Assembly (NCBI GenBank): GCA_905371715.1
Contig: CAJPLV010000008.1
Span: 1-46,997 of the forward strand
Source: Candidatus Saccharimonadota bacterium
GTDB lineage: Bacteria > Patescibacteriota > Saccharimonadia > Saccharimonadales > Saccharimonadaceae
DNA length: 46,997 nt
Direction: 5' to 3'
Positions 25,273 to 33,592 of the stretch are shown here, piece by piece. The position numbers and the translations under genes are program-made. The notes under the pieces were generated by a model. It was not told where the DNA came from. It saw nothing but the letters and a program-made list of their open reading frames with translations, and did no database searches. Position 1 is the stretch's first letter. The number at the start of each line of letters is the position of its first letter.

Positions 25273-25688
25273 ATAGCTTCGCGATTTGGTTTATTTTGAT
25301 TGCTATTTTGATTTTGGCGGTCGTTGGGATTTTGTATTTGGCGTTTGCGCGCGCCACGCCAAAACTTAACGTAACGAGGTTTCGTACGCAGTGGTTAGCG
25401 ATCGAGAATAGTTTTTCAAAAAGTAATCCGGCGAGCTGGCACGTTGCAATTTTCAATGCCGATAAACTCGTTGACAAAGCTCTGCGCGAAAGCAGATACA
25501 AAGGCGAGACGATGGGCGAGCGTATGAAATCGGCGCAAGACGCTTGGTCGCATCCGAATCATATCTGGGGCGCGCACAAAATTCGTAATCGCCTGGCGCA
25601 CGACACCGAGGTAAAACTTTCGCACGATCTCGCCCTGCGCGCATTATCAGCCTATAAACAAGCATTGAAAGATTTAGGAGCGATTTAA
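25269..25688 (+). CDS. Membrane-anchored HEPN-like protein within the gat operon
   Basis: 139 aa. One N-terminal membrane helix (about residues 4-27, IWFILIAILILAVVGIL) is followed by a four-helix soluble part. Near its end is RNRLAHD, an R-x4-H arrangement (R106, H111) typical of HEPN ribonuclease domains, preceded by a helix with GETMGERMKSA. It is translationally coupled on both sides (ATGA with gatA, TAATG with gatB). The gene pair context is tRNA-dependent amidation, so tRNA binding or cleavage at the membrane is conceivable. The R-x4-H motif also occurs in non-catalytic helical proteins, so the HEPN call is tentative. Confidence 0.6.
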   Translation: MNSFAIWFILIAILILAVVGILYLAFARATPKLNVTRFRTQWLAIENSFSKSNPASWHVAIFNADKLVDKALRESRYKGETMGERMKSAQDAWSHPNHIWGAHKIRNRLAHDTEVKLSHDLALRALSAYKQALKDLGAI

Positions 25689-27199
25689 TGGCAGCATCCG
25701 CAGAAATATTGCAGAAATATGAAATGACAATCGGCATTGAATGCCACGTTCAACTTGCGACCGATACGAAATTATTTAGTCCAGCAGACAACGATGCGCG
25801 CGATGCGGCGCCGAATACCAAAGTTCATCCGATTGATTTTGGGCTGCCTGGTATGCTACCGGTGTTGAACCGGCGTGCGGTTGATTTAGCAGTTCGCGCC
25901 GGAAAAGCTCTTAATGCGCCGATTGCGAACGTATCGCGCTTTGATCGCAAGCACTATTTTTATCCTGACCTGCCGAAAGGTTATCAAACGAGCCAAATGT
26001 ACCAGCCGATTATTCTCGCCGGCTACGTTGATGCGCCGCTTGAGGATGGCACAGTAAAACGCGTGCGTATTGAGCACGCGCACATGGAAGAAGATGCGGG
26101 TAAGCTAACGCACCATGATAACTATTCGCTCGTTGATTTGAACCGCGCCGGCACGCCGCTTATCGAAATTGTATCTGAGCCTGATATGCATTCGGCAGCA
26201 GAAGCGCGCGCCTATGCGACGGAGTTGTACCGTTTAATGACATACGCAGGCGTGACATATGGTGATTTATACCATGGCAATATGCGGTTTGACGTAAACA
26301 TTAGTATTGCGCCAAAAGGCTCAACGACGCTTGGTAAACGCGCCGAGGTGAAGAATCTGAATAGTTTTCGGAGCGTTGAGCACGCTGCACAATATGAATT
26401 TGAGCGCCAGGTTGCATTGGTTGAAGCGGGCGAGCCGGTTGTGCAGGAAACTCGTGGTTGGAACGATGACAGAGGAATAACGACAAGCCAACGCAGCAAG
26501 GAAGATGCGCAAGATTATCGTTATATGCCCGACCCCGATATTCCGCCGATCGTTTTGACTGATGAAGAAATTGCTGATATTCAAGCCGGCATGCCGATGC
26601 TGCCGGGCGAATATCGTAAGTCATGGACTGATTTAGCACTTGATAAATCAGTCGTTGATACGATATTAGGTCATCAAGAAGTTGCCGATTTATTGCAGCA
26701 GACGTATCGCCTGGCAGATTCGGATCAAGGCGGTGTGCTGAGCGAGTTGGGTGTGGATAAACAAGTCTACGCGGCGCTGATGCGCCGGATCTTCAACTGG
26801 TTTGCGTCAACGCCTGATGAGATGATTGATCTTGCGTGTATTCGGTCTGGCTTGGTTGAGCCGCGCCGTCTCGTCCACTTGGCGCTGTTGGCAGAAAAAA
26901 ACGAAATTAGCTCAAATAACGCCAAAGAGATTTTTCTCTTTTTGTTCGACGAATCGTTCGCCGGCAAGATGCCGCGCGACATCGCTAAAGAGAAGAATTT
27001 ATTGCAGGTGTCGGATGAAAGTGCTATCGCTGCTATTGTTGACGACGTTATGAATGATCCTGCGAGCGCTGCCTCGATTGCTGACATTAAAGCGGGCAAA
27101 GATAAAGCTATCGGCTATCTTGTCGGTCAAGTTATGAAGCGGTCGAAAGGGCAAGCGAACCCAAGTTTGGCGCAGAAATTAATTCGAGAAAGGTTATAA
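25688..27199 (+). CDS. gatB: Asp/Glu-tRNA amidotransferase subunit B
   Basis: 503 aa subunit that binds the mischarged tRNA, activates the carboxylate and amidates it. The N-terminal core has IGIECHVQLATDTKLFSP, RKHYFYPDLPKGYQTSQ, HMEEDAGKLTH and DLNRAGTPLIEIVSEPD. The C-terminal helical/YqeY-like tail ends GYLVGQVMKRSKGQANPSL. The length is slightly over the usual 475-480 aa. Its start overlaps the stop of the HEPN-like gene (TAATG). galU begins directly after its stop. Confidence 0.97.
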   Translation: MAASAEILQKYEMTIGIECHVQLATDTKLFSPADNDARDAAPNTKVHPIDFGLPGMLPVLNRRAVDLAVRAGKALNAPIANVSRFDRKHYFYPDLPKGYQTSQMYQPIILAGYVDAPLEDGTVKRVRIEHAHMEEDAGKLTHHDNYSLVDLNRAGTPLIEIVSEPDMHSAAEARAYATELYRLMTYAGVTYGDLYHGNMRFDVNISIAPKGSTTLGKRAEVKNLNSFRSVEHAAQYEFERQVALVEAGEPVVQETRGWNDDRGITTSQRSKEDAQDYRYMPDPDIPPIVLTDEEIADIQAGMPMLPGEYRKSWTDLALDKSVVDTILGHQEVADLLQQTYRLADSDQGGVLSELGVDKQVYAALMRRIFNWFASTPDEMIDLACIRSGLVEPRRLVHLALLAEKNEISSNNAKEIFLFLFDESFAGKMPRDIAKEKNLLQVSDESAIAAIVDDVMNDPASAASIADIKAGKDKAIGYLVGQVMKRSKGQANPSLAQKLIRERL

Positions 27200-28114
27200 A
27201 TGATGAAACGACCAACCAAAGCTATTATTGCTGCCGCCGGATTCGGTACGCGCTTTTTGCCGCAGACTAAGGCAATGCCGAAGGAAATGATGCCGCTTAT
27301 TGATAAGCCGATCATTCAGTATGTCGTTGAAGAGCTAGTCGACGCGGGCATTAAAGATATCATCATCGTTGGGAGTGCGAGCAAGCGTGCAATTGAAGAT
27401 CATTTTGACTTGCCAAACGAAGACCTGCTTGCAAATTTGCGGGCTGGCGGCGACAAGAAAAAACCGCTGCTTGACCAGGTTGAGGCGATTGCAAATCTGG
27501 CGAATTTCGTCTATCTGCGCCAAAAAGGCGCGTATGGCAACGCGACGCCGATTCAGTGCGCGGCGCATTTGATGGGCAGCGAGCCGTTTATCTACACCTG
27601 GGCGGACGATTTTTTTGTCAGCCGGCCAGGTGTTACGAAACAACTGATTGAGACGTACGAGCGCTACGGCGGCAGCGTACTTGCGTGCAAACGTGCCGAG
27701 AAGGATGATGAATATGACAAATACGGTTTCGTTAGCGGTGCGGCAGAACAGACGGGCGAGGTTAAAGTCGATCGTATTATCGAAAAGCCGGGTAAAGCGA
27801 ATGCGCCGAGCGAGCTCGGCAGCGTAAGCGAATTTCTGTTTACGCCGGAAATATTTGATTATCTAGAAAAAGCGCACGCTAGCTTTGACGGGCACGGCGA
27901 GTTCATGATCCAGCCGATCGTGCAAGCGATGATCAATGACGGCTGGGGCGTGTATGCGCGCGAAATCACCGACGGCAAGTTCTACGATACGGGCGATAAG
28001 CTTGAATATTTGAAAACAATGATTGATTTCGGACTTGATCACCCCAAGCTTGGTCCGGCGCTTCGCGAACATTTACTGCGGCGCGTGGCGGAATTATCTG
28101 AAATATCCGAATAA
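27200..28114 (+). CDS. galU: UTP-glucose-1-phosphate uridylyltransferase
   Basis: 304 aa nucleotidyltransferase making UDP-glucose for glycans. Signatures: AAGFGTRFLPQTKAMPKEM at the N-terminus, PIIQYVVEELVDAGI, the nucleotide/sugar site FIYTWADDFF, and VDRIIEKP. Two adjacent ATG codons (27200 and 27203) are both possible; AGAAAGG lies upstream at the end of gatB. It is probably read through from the gat operon. UDP-glucose could supply cell-surface polysaccharide synthesis encoded elsewhere. Confidence 0.95.
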   Translation: MMKRPTKAIIAAAGFGTRFLPQTKAMPKEMMPLIDKPIIQYVVEELVDAGIKDIIIVGSASKRAIEDHFDLPNEDLLANLRAGGDKKKPLLDQVEAIANLANFVYLRQKGAYGNATPIQCAAHLMGSEPFIYTWADDFFVSRPGVTKQLIETYERYGGSVLACKRAEKDDEYDKYGFVSGAAEQTGEVKVDRIIEKPGKANAPSELGSVSEFLFTPEIFDYLEKAHASFDGHGEFMIQPIVQAMINDGWGVYAREITDGKFYDTGDKLEYLKTMIDFGLDHPKLGPALREHLLRRVAELSEISE

Positions 28115-28118
28115 ACTC

Positions 28119-28147
28119 TTGCACATTCTTGCAAAATGCGCTATAGT
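28119..28147 (+). promoter_or_regulatory. Promoter for the YtxH-type gene pair
   Basis: TTGCAC (28119-28124), a 17-nt spacer and TATAGT (28142-28147). The leader of about 47 nt ends with AAGGAG (28188-28193) before the ATG at 28201. Confidence 0.6.
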
Positions 28148-28200
28148 TATAGGCGTAACCATTTTGGTTTGTCATTAATAAAATAAAAAGGAGCGTGCGC

Positions 28201-28440
28201 ATGATATGGGCGCAAGTACTGGTCATTATTTTGTCGGTATTTTTAGCAGTATTTTTGTTACTGGCGATTGTGTTGGCGATAAAACTTATCAAGCTAACCC
28301 GGCAGATTAAGCGCGTCACCGATGTAGCGGAGCGTACAGCGGTGAAATTTGAGACCATCGCTGGTAATGTTGCGGCGGTTACGTCGCCGATGGCGCTATT
28401 AAAAATTATCACACGGTTTATTAAACGAGCAAAAAAATAA
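28201..28440 (+). CDS. Small membrane protein upstream of YtxH
   Basis: 79 aa: a strong N-terminal hydrophobic helix (about 3-30, VLVIILSVFLAVFLLLAIVL) followed by an amphipathic helical region with KLTRQIKRVTDVAERTAVKFE and a basic end (FIKRAKK). It resembles DUF948-like stress-associated proteins in layout, although the match is weak. AAGGAG is seven bases before the ATG at 28201. The YtxH gene follows after 10 nt. Confidence 0.7.
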   Translation: MIWAQVLVIILSVFLAVFLLLAIVLAIKLIKLTRQIKRVTDVAERTAVKFETIAGNVAAVTSPMALLKIITRFIKRAKK

Positions 28441-28450
28441 AGGAGGAATT

Positions 28451-28777
28451 ATGTCAAAAGGTAAATTTGCACTCGGAGCACTGTTTGGAGCGGTCGCTGG
28501 CGTGATCGCTGGCGTATTGACTGCGCCAAAATCAGGCAAGGAGACGCGCGCCGACCTAAAGGCAAAAGCAGACGAACTGAAAAAAGATACCGATAAAGCG
28601 GTCGACGAAGCCAAGAAAAAAGGTGAAAAAGTCTACAAAGACACGAAAAAGCATGTCGAGACGGCCGTCGAAGAGGGGCGCAAAACCGTTGATGATTACC
28701 GCGAGCGTGCTGGTCGCGCAGCTGCGAGCGCAAAAGAAGAATTTAGCAAAAGCGCGCGCGAAACGCGAAAAAAGTAG
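28451..28777 (+). CDS. YtxH-domain protein
   Basis: 108 aa. The N-terminal glycine-rich hydrophobic segment (FALGALFGAVAGVIAGVLTAP, split by small residues) followed by KSGKETRADLKAKADELKKD is the YtxH signature. The rest is a long Lys/Glu/Ala-rich amphipathic helix. The family is linked to general stress responses in Firmicutes, but its biochemical role is unknown. A perfect AAAGGAGG precedes the ATG, suggesting high translation. Transcription ends at the hairpin at 28805-28834. Confidence 0.85.
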   Translation: MSKGKFALGALFGAVAGVIAGVLTAPKSGKETRADLKAKADELKKDTDKAVDEAKKKGEKVYKDTKKHVETAVEEGRKTVDDYRERAGRAAASAKEEFSKSARETRKK

Positions 28778-28804
28778 CAGCAGAACTCTTGCCGTTTTGA
28801 CTGT

Positions 28805-28834
28805 ATGCGCCGGCGTTAATTCCGGCGCATTTTA
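28805..28834 (+). terminator. Intrinsic terminator after the YtxH gene
   Basis: Perfect 9-bp stem (ATGCGCCGG, 8-nt loop, CCGGCGCAT) followed by TTTATT. Confidence 0.75.
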
Positions 28835-28869
28835 TTGTGAAAACGATCTATTTCGCGTACACTAGGGCT
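28835..28869 (+). promoter_or_regulatory. Leaderless promoter of the DUF5665 gene
   Basis: TTGTGA (28835-28840), a 17-nt spacer, TACACT (28858-28863), then six bases to the ATG. It is one of the few leaderless promoters here with a recognisable -35. Confidence 0.6.
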
Positions 28870-29163
28870 ATGGCAAAACAGCAGAATATCGTGAAACGGA
28901 TCGTGCAGAAAATCGCGCATGATAACGAAGTCGGTGCGCGCAAGGGTGTGCTTGAGGATTTGTTTAACGACTTTAATGCGAACCGGGCGCAGGTTTATAA
29001 ATTTAATTTTATACGCGGCATATTTTTCGGGCTTGGATCGGTGCTGGGTGGTACAGTGCTGATTGCGGGCGCTATTTGGCTGCTGAATCTGACAGGGCAA
29101 TTCATTCCGGGTATCGCAGGGTTTGTCGATGAAATCGTACGAATCGTGCAGGCGCGCCACTAA
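28870..29163 (+). CDS. DUF5665 membrane protein
   Basis: 97 aa. An N-terminal basic amphipathic region (KQQNIVKRIVQKIAHDNE) is followed by the family core FNFIRGIFFGLGSVLGGTVLIAGAIWLL, which forms one long or two short membrane helices. The function of this CPR/Firmicutes family is unknown. I start at 28870 rather than at the upstream in-frame ATG (28837) because the -10 box lies between them. dnaE follows after 71 bp with its own promoter. Confidence 0.82.
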   Translation: MAKQQNIVKRIVQKIAHDNEVGARKGVLEDLFNDFNANRAQVYKFNFIRGIFFGLGSVLGGTVLIAGAIWLLNLTGQFIPGIAGFVDEIVRIVQARH

Positions 29164-29234
29164 AGTATCGTTGATTTTACTACAAAGAAGTTCGTGAAAC
29201 CGCCAGGCAAAAGCGGTATAATAAGAAGTGATTT

Positions 29235-32200
29235 ATGGGGAGTACACAGACGAAACAGGCGGCAAAATCATTGCAGCCGAGCGATTTTGTTCACCTGCAC
29301 AACCATACGTATCATTCGGTGCTGGATGGACTGACGCGCATCGGTGATTTGGTTGACAAGGTGAAAGAGTTCGGCATGGAAGCAGCGGCGGTGACTGATC
29401 ATGGCACGATGAGCGGAATCTTAGAATATTATAAAGCCGCTAAAGCTGCCGGCATCAAGCCGATTCTCGGGATTGAGACGTACGTGGCGGCGCGCTCGCG
29501 TTTTGACCGCGATCCCGCAAAAGATAAGCAGCGCTTTCATTTGACTGTGCTTGCAATGAATAACACTGGTTTTCATAATTTGATGAAGCTATCAACGCGC
29601 GCCAATCTTGAAGGCATGTACTACAAGCCGCGCATAGATCACGATTTACTTGAAGAGCTAAACGAGGGTTTGATCGTGTTGAGCGGCTGCGCTAGCGGTG
29701 AAATCGGCGTGGCGCTGAAGGAAGATGATTACGCGCGCGCCAAAGAAACTGCTGCGTGGTATAAATCAGTACTTGGCGACCGCTATTACCTAGAGCTGCA
29801 GGATCACGGCCATCCGAAATCAAACACGCATTGGGATGTGCAGGCAAAAATTAACGAAGGACTGATTAAGCTGTCGAAAGAGCTTGATATTCCGATGGTC
29901 GTTACCTGCGACGGGCACTATCTGACGCATGCGTACCAGGACGCGCATGAGATTTTGCTGTGCGTCGGTACGGGCGCGTATCTGAGCGACGAAAAACGCA
30001 TGAGCTTGAAAGATTTCGAGCTGCACTTAACTGATCCGCGCGACATCATTGATCATTGGGGCGGTGAGTTTCCCGAGGTAATTACAAACACTAAAGCCGT
30101 AGCTGATCGGTGTAATGTCGAAATTGAACTCGGGCGGATTTTAATTCCAAAATATCCGCTGCCTGATGGCGAAAGCGAGCATTCATATTTACACAAGCTC
30201 GTCTATCAAGGTTTGGCGCGCCGCTATAATGACAAAACTGCCGACGAAGTTGAGTCGATGACAGTTGACGACATTGCAGCAATCCTCGCGCCTGAGGTGC
30301 GCGAGCGTGTTGAGATGGAGCTTGGCGTTATGGCGAACATGGGGTACGAGGGCTATTTTTTGATCGTGCAAGATTTTATCAACTGGGGCAAGTCTCAGGG
30401 GATCGTATTTGGTCCAGGGCGAGGAAGCGCAGCGGGCTCAATTGTGGCATACGCGCTTAATATTACTGACCTCGATCCATTGAAATACGGACTGCTGTTT
30501 GAGCGTTTTCTCAATCCTGACCGTATCTCTATGCCTGATATTGATGTTGACATTCAAGATACGCGCCGCGATGAAGTAATTCAATACTGTGCAAATAAAT
30601 ACGGCGAAGATCATGTCAGTAATATTGCGACGTTTGGTAAGATGTTTGGGCGTATGGCGGTGCGCGACGTAGCGCGCGTGCTGGAAGTGCCGTATGCTGA
30701 AAGCGACCGGCTTGCAAAATTGGTGCCGCCGCCGGCGCAGGGCCGCCACGTTCCTTTGAGCAAGAGCATTGTTGACGATGTTGATTTGAAAAATGAATAC
30801 GAAAACAACCCGACCGCTAAGGAGGTGCTTGATTATGCGATTCAGCTAGAGGGGACGATTCGCAGCCATGGCGTGCACGCCTGCGGCGTGGTGATCGCGC
30901 CTGACACGCTTGTCAATTATATTCCGCTTGAAATGGCGCAAAAAGGCGTGGTTGCGACGCAGTTCCCGATGGGCGAGGTCGAAGAGTTGGGGCTATTGAA
31001 AATGGACTTTCTCGGGCTGTCAAACTTAACAATCATTAACAATGCGATGCGTATTATTCGCAAAGTGTACAAGGAAAATATCGACCTAGCGTCGCTGCCG
31101 CTTGATGATAAGGAGACGTATGAGCTGTTCCAGCGCGGCGATACGACAGGCGTATTCCAGCTTGAATCTGCTGGTATGAAGCGCTATTTGCGCGGGCTTA
31201 AGCCGACGCATTTTGAAGACATTATCGCCATGGTGGCCTTGTATCGTCCAGGACCGATGCAATTTATTGATAGTTTTATTCGTCGCAAGCATGGGCAAGA
31301 GGAAATTACCTATTTGCATGAAGGTATGCGCAATTCGCTCGAAAATACGTATGGTATTTTGGTGTACCAGGAGCAATTTATGCAGATTTCCAAGGAGTGG
31401 TGCGGATTTACCGGCGGACAGGCGGACACGCTGCGCAAGGCGGTTGGCAAAAAGAAAATCGACTTGATGATGAAAGTGAAGCCGGAATTTGTGGAGGGTG
31501 CGGTAAAAGTCGGCGGTGCGACACGAGAAATGGCGGAGACGTTTTGGAGTCAGCTAGAAGAATTTGCAAACTACTGTTTCAACAAGTCGCATGCGGCGTG
31601 TTATGGCTTGATCGCATATTGGACGGCGTATTTGAAAGCGCATTATCCTGATGCGTTTATGGCGGCGCTGATGACGAGCGACCATGACGATATTGATCGC
31701 TTAGCGATAGAAATCACCGAGTGCAAGCATATGGGTATGGAAGTGCTTAGTCCAGACGTTAATCAATCGTATGTTGAGTTCGCGGTCGTGCCGGCAGCGA
31801 AACAAGTGCGCTTCGGTATGGCAGCGGTGAAAGGCGTTGGCGTGGGCGCGGTTGAGGAAATCATTCGTGCGCGCGATGCCGGCGGTCCGTTCAAAAGCGT
31901 GGAGGATTTTGCGAAGCGCGTGAGCACGAGCAAGGTGAACCGTAAAGCGTGGGAATCGCTCATTAAGGCAGGTGCGTTTGACGAGCTGGGCGACCGCAGC
32001 GATTTGCTGTTCAACCTCGACGCGATTTTGGCATTTGCGAGCAAATTGCAGAAGGAAGCTTTGAGCGGCCAGGTCGATATGTTCGCGGCGCTTGGCGGCG
32101 ATAAGCTGATGCCGTCGATTGAGATAAAGACCGCGCCAGTGAAGCATACGCCAAAGGAGCAGCTGATGTGGGAGCGCGAGCTGCTCGGGCTGTATATTTC

Positions 32201-32933
32201 GGCGCATCCGCTTGATAATTACGATGCATTTTTTGAGGAGCAAACGATTCCCCTGCATAATTGTACGCCAAATATTGACGGGCAGCAGGTGACGATCGGC
32301 GGGCTGGTGTCGACGGTGCGCACGATTGTCACGAAATCAGGCGCGAAAATGGCGTTTGTCGGGTTGGAAGATAAAACTGGCGAGGGTGAGGTGATCGTGT
32401 TTCCGCGCCTGTATGAGCAGCTTGGCGACGGGCTGCAGCAAGATGCTGTGCTGAAAGTATCCGGCAAGATTAGCGCGCGCGACCGCGACGGCAATATGAC
32501 CGACGAGGCGAAAATGATTGCCGATGAAATTAGCGTCGTGACCGACAAGGAATTGAATGAATACCAAAGCCATGGGCGCAAAATGACCGCGCCGACGGGC
32601 CGCGCGGCAGTGAAACAAAAGCGCTATCCTAAAAAGGCGAATGCGGACGCGCCGGCTGCCGCTGTGACGGCAAAAATGCCAAAATCGGCTGTAGCTACTC
32701 CATTGCCTGCACTCAAAACAGTTTATGTCAAAATCGCAAATCCAAACGACCACGATTCGCTGTTAGCACTCAAGCAATTATGCGGTAAGCACCCCGGGCA
32801 AAACGACATCATCATGGTACTAGGCAGCGATAAGTCGCGCGCGATTCGATTGCCATTTCGCGTTGATGCGCAGCGCGAATTGCACGATGGCTTGGTGCAG
32901 ATCCTCGGCGATGAATGCGTGGCAATAAAATAG
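29235..32933 (+). CDS. dnaE: DNA polymerase III alpha subunit
   Basis: 1232 aa replicative polymerase of the DnaE1 type. The N-terminal PHP domain keeps its metal ligands (FVHLHNHTYHS, VTDHGTMSG), so it may have its own proofreading activity. The polymerase core has GPGRGSAAGSIVAYAL, the catalytic PDIDVDIQD and GVFQLESAGMKRYL. The helix-hairpin-helix/beta-binding and OB-fold regions follow (VTIGGLVSTVRTIVTKSGAKMAF). A low-complexity Ala/Lys linker at about 1095-1155 precedes a small C-terminal domain. TATAAT (29217-29222) is twelve bases before the ATG, leaving only a few bases of leader. Confidence 0.97.
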   Translation: MGSTQTKQAAKSLQPSDFVHLHNHTYHSVLDGLTRIGDLVDKVKEFGMEAAAVTDHGTMSGILEYYKAAKAAGIKPILGIETYVAARSRFDRDPAKDKQRFHLTVLAMNNTGFHNLMKLSTRANLEGMYYKPRIDHDLLEELNEGLIVLSGCASGEIGVALKEDDYARAKETAAWYKSVLGDRYYLELQDHGHPKSNTHWDVQAKINEGLIKLSKELDIPMVVTCDGHYLTHAYQDAHEILLCVGTGAYLSDEKRMSLKDFELHLTDPRDIIDHWGGEFPEVITNTKAVADRCNVEIELGRILIPKYPLPDGESEHSYLHKLVYQGLARRYNDKTADEVESMTVDDIAAILAPEVRERVEMELGVMANMGYEGYFLIVQDFINWGKSQGIVFGPGRGSAAGSIVAYALNITDLDPLKYGLLFERFLNPDRISMPDIDVDIQDTRRDEVIQYCANKYGEDHVSNIATFGKMFGRMAVRDVARVLEVPYAESDRLAKLVPPPAQGRHVPLSKSIVDDVDLKNEYENNPTAKEVLDYAIQLEGTIRSHGVHACGVVIAPDTLVNYIPLEMAQKGVVATQFPMGEVEELGLLKMDFLGLSNLTIINNAMRIIRKVYKENIDLASLPLDDKETYELFQRGDTTGVFQLESAGMKRYLRGLKPTHFEDIIAMVALYRPGPMQFIDSFIRRKHGQEEITYLHEGMRNSLENTYGILVYQEQFMQISKEWCGFTGGQADTLRKAVGKKKIDLMMKVKPEFVEGAVKVGGATREMAETFWSQLEEFANYCFNKSHAACYGLIAYWTAYLKAHYPDAFMAALMTSDHDDIDRLAIEITECKHMGMEVLSPDVNQSYVEFAVVPAAKQVRFGMAAVKGVGVGAVEEIIRARDAGGPFKSVEDFAKRVSTSKVNRKAWESLIKAGAFDELGDRSDLLFNLDAILAFASKLQKEALSGQVDMFAALGGDKLMPSIEIKTAPVKHTPKEQLMWERELLGLYISAHPLDNYDAFFEEQTIPLHNCTPNIDGQQVTIGGLVSTVRTIVTKSGAKMAFVGLEDKTGEGEVIVFPRLYEQLGDGLQQDAVLKVSGKISARDRDGNMTDEAKMIADEISVVTDKELNEYQSHGRKMTAPTGRAAVKQKRYPKKANADAPAAAVTAKMPKSAVATPLPALKTVYVKIANPNDHDSLLALKQLCGKHPGQNDIIMVLGSDKSRAIRLPFRVDAQRELHDGLVQILGDECVAIK

Positions 32934-33001
32934 CAGGGGTTTGACCTTGAGCTCTCTTTGCGCCGGCGCCGGAAAGCGCTGCGCCATAGTGTTTGAGAAT
33001 A

Positions 33002-33538
33002 TTATTTTGTCAATTCGTACAGCGCGATTCCTGCCGCCACCGACACATTGAACGATTCTTTTTGTCCGCGCATTGGGATTTCGATAATGTCGTCGACTTG
33101 GCGCAGCAACTCCGCCGGTACGCCGTAGACCTCTTCGTCGAGTAGCAGCGCGAGTTTTTCAGGCGCTCGGTAGTCTGCGAGATTGATTGAATTTTCTGCT
33201 TGCTCAAGCGCCGCGATCCGATAGCCGTTTGCTTGCAGTTCGTCAAAATCCGGTGCGTCATGGTATTCAAACGGCACGATTGCTTCGGCGCCAAGCGCTG
33301 TTTTATGAATTTGTTTTGTGATTTTTTCGCGAATGTGCGGCAAGCGTGGATCAGTCCGGCAAATCTCGCTATCGCTATATGCGCAGACCGGCGCAGCGGC
33401 GGTGAGCGATACGTCGGGATACGGCGTGTAGCCGCTCAGGATAATCCGGCGGATCCCGAGCCCCTCGCAGGTGCGAAAAATCGCCCCCACGTTGTGCGTC
33501 GAGCGAATATTGTGCGCGATCACGATAATTTCTCTCAT
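33002..33538 (-). CDS. SpoU/TrmH-family RNA 2'-O-methyltransferase
   Basis: 178 aa SPOUT-fold enzyme using SAM. Motif 1 is NIRSTHNVGAIFRTCEGLG, with the catalytic Asn and Arg. Motifs 2 and 3 (LLLDEEVYGVPAELL; IEIPMRGQKESFNVSVA) form the knotted cofactor site. The target may be tRNA G18/C32 or rRNA. An upstream ATG precedes the -10 box, so I place the start at 33538 (MREIIVIAHN), seven bases after TACAAT. It converges on dnaE; I see no convincing terminator in the 68 bp between them. Confidence 0.9.
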   Translation of the reverse strand: MREIIVIAHNIRSTHNVGAIFRTCEGLGIRRIILSGYTPYPDVSLTAAAPVCAYSDSEICRTDPRLPHIREKITKQIHKTALGAEAIVPFEYHDAPDFDELQANGYRIAALEQAENSINLADYRAPEKLALLLDEEVYGVPAELLRQVDDIIEIPMRGQKESFNVSVAAGIALYELTK

Positions 33539-33592
33539 ATTTTCTATTGTAACACTCGCCAAAACCGTAAGCTTTTTGCTATACTAGCACTA
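33539..33592. promoter_or_regulatory. Divergent leaderless promoters of the methyltransferase and pilB
   Basis: Minus strand: TACAAT (33546-33551), seven bases from the ATG. Plus strand: TATACT (33580-33585), seven bases from the GTG. Only 54 bp separate the two start codons. Confidence 0.65.

Noticed and set aside
32940..32995. Terminator between dnaE and the TrmH-like gene
   Set aside because: GGCGC/GCGCC can form a 5-bp stem, but it has a large loop and no T-run on either side.
33200..33592. Long in-frame 5' extension of pilB (open from 33200)
   Set aside because: It overlaps the divergent methyltransferase gene and passes through both -10 boxes. The GTG at 33593 fits the promoter spacing and the start of the conserved N-terminal domain.
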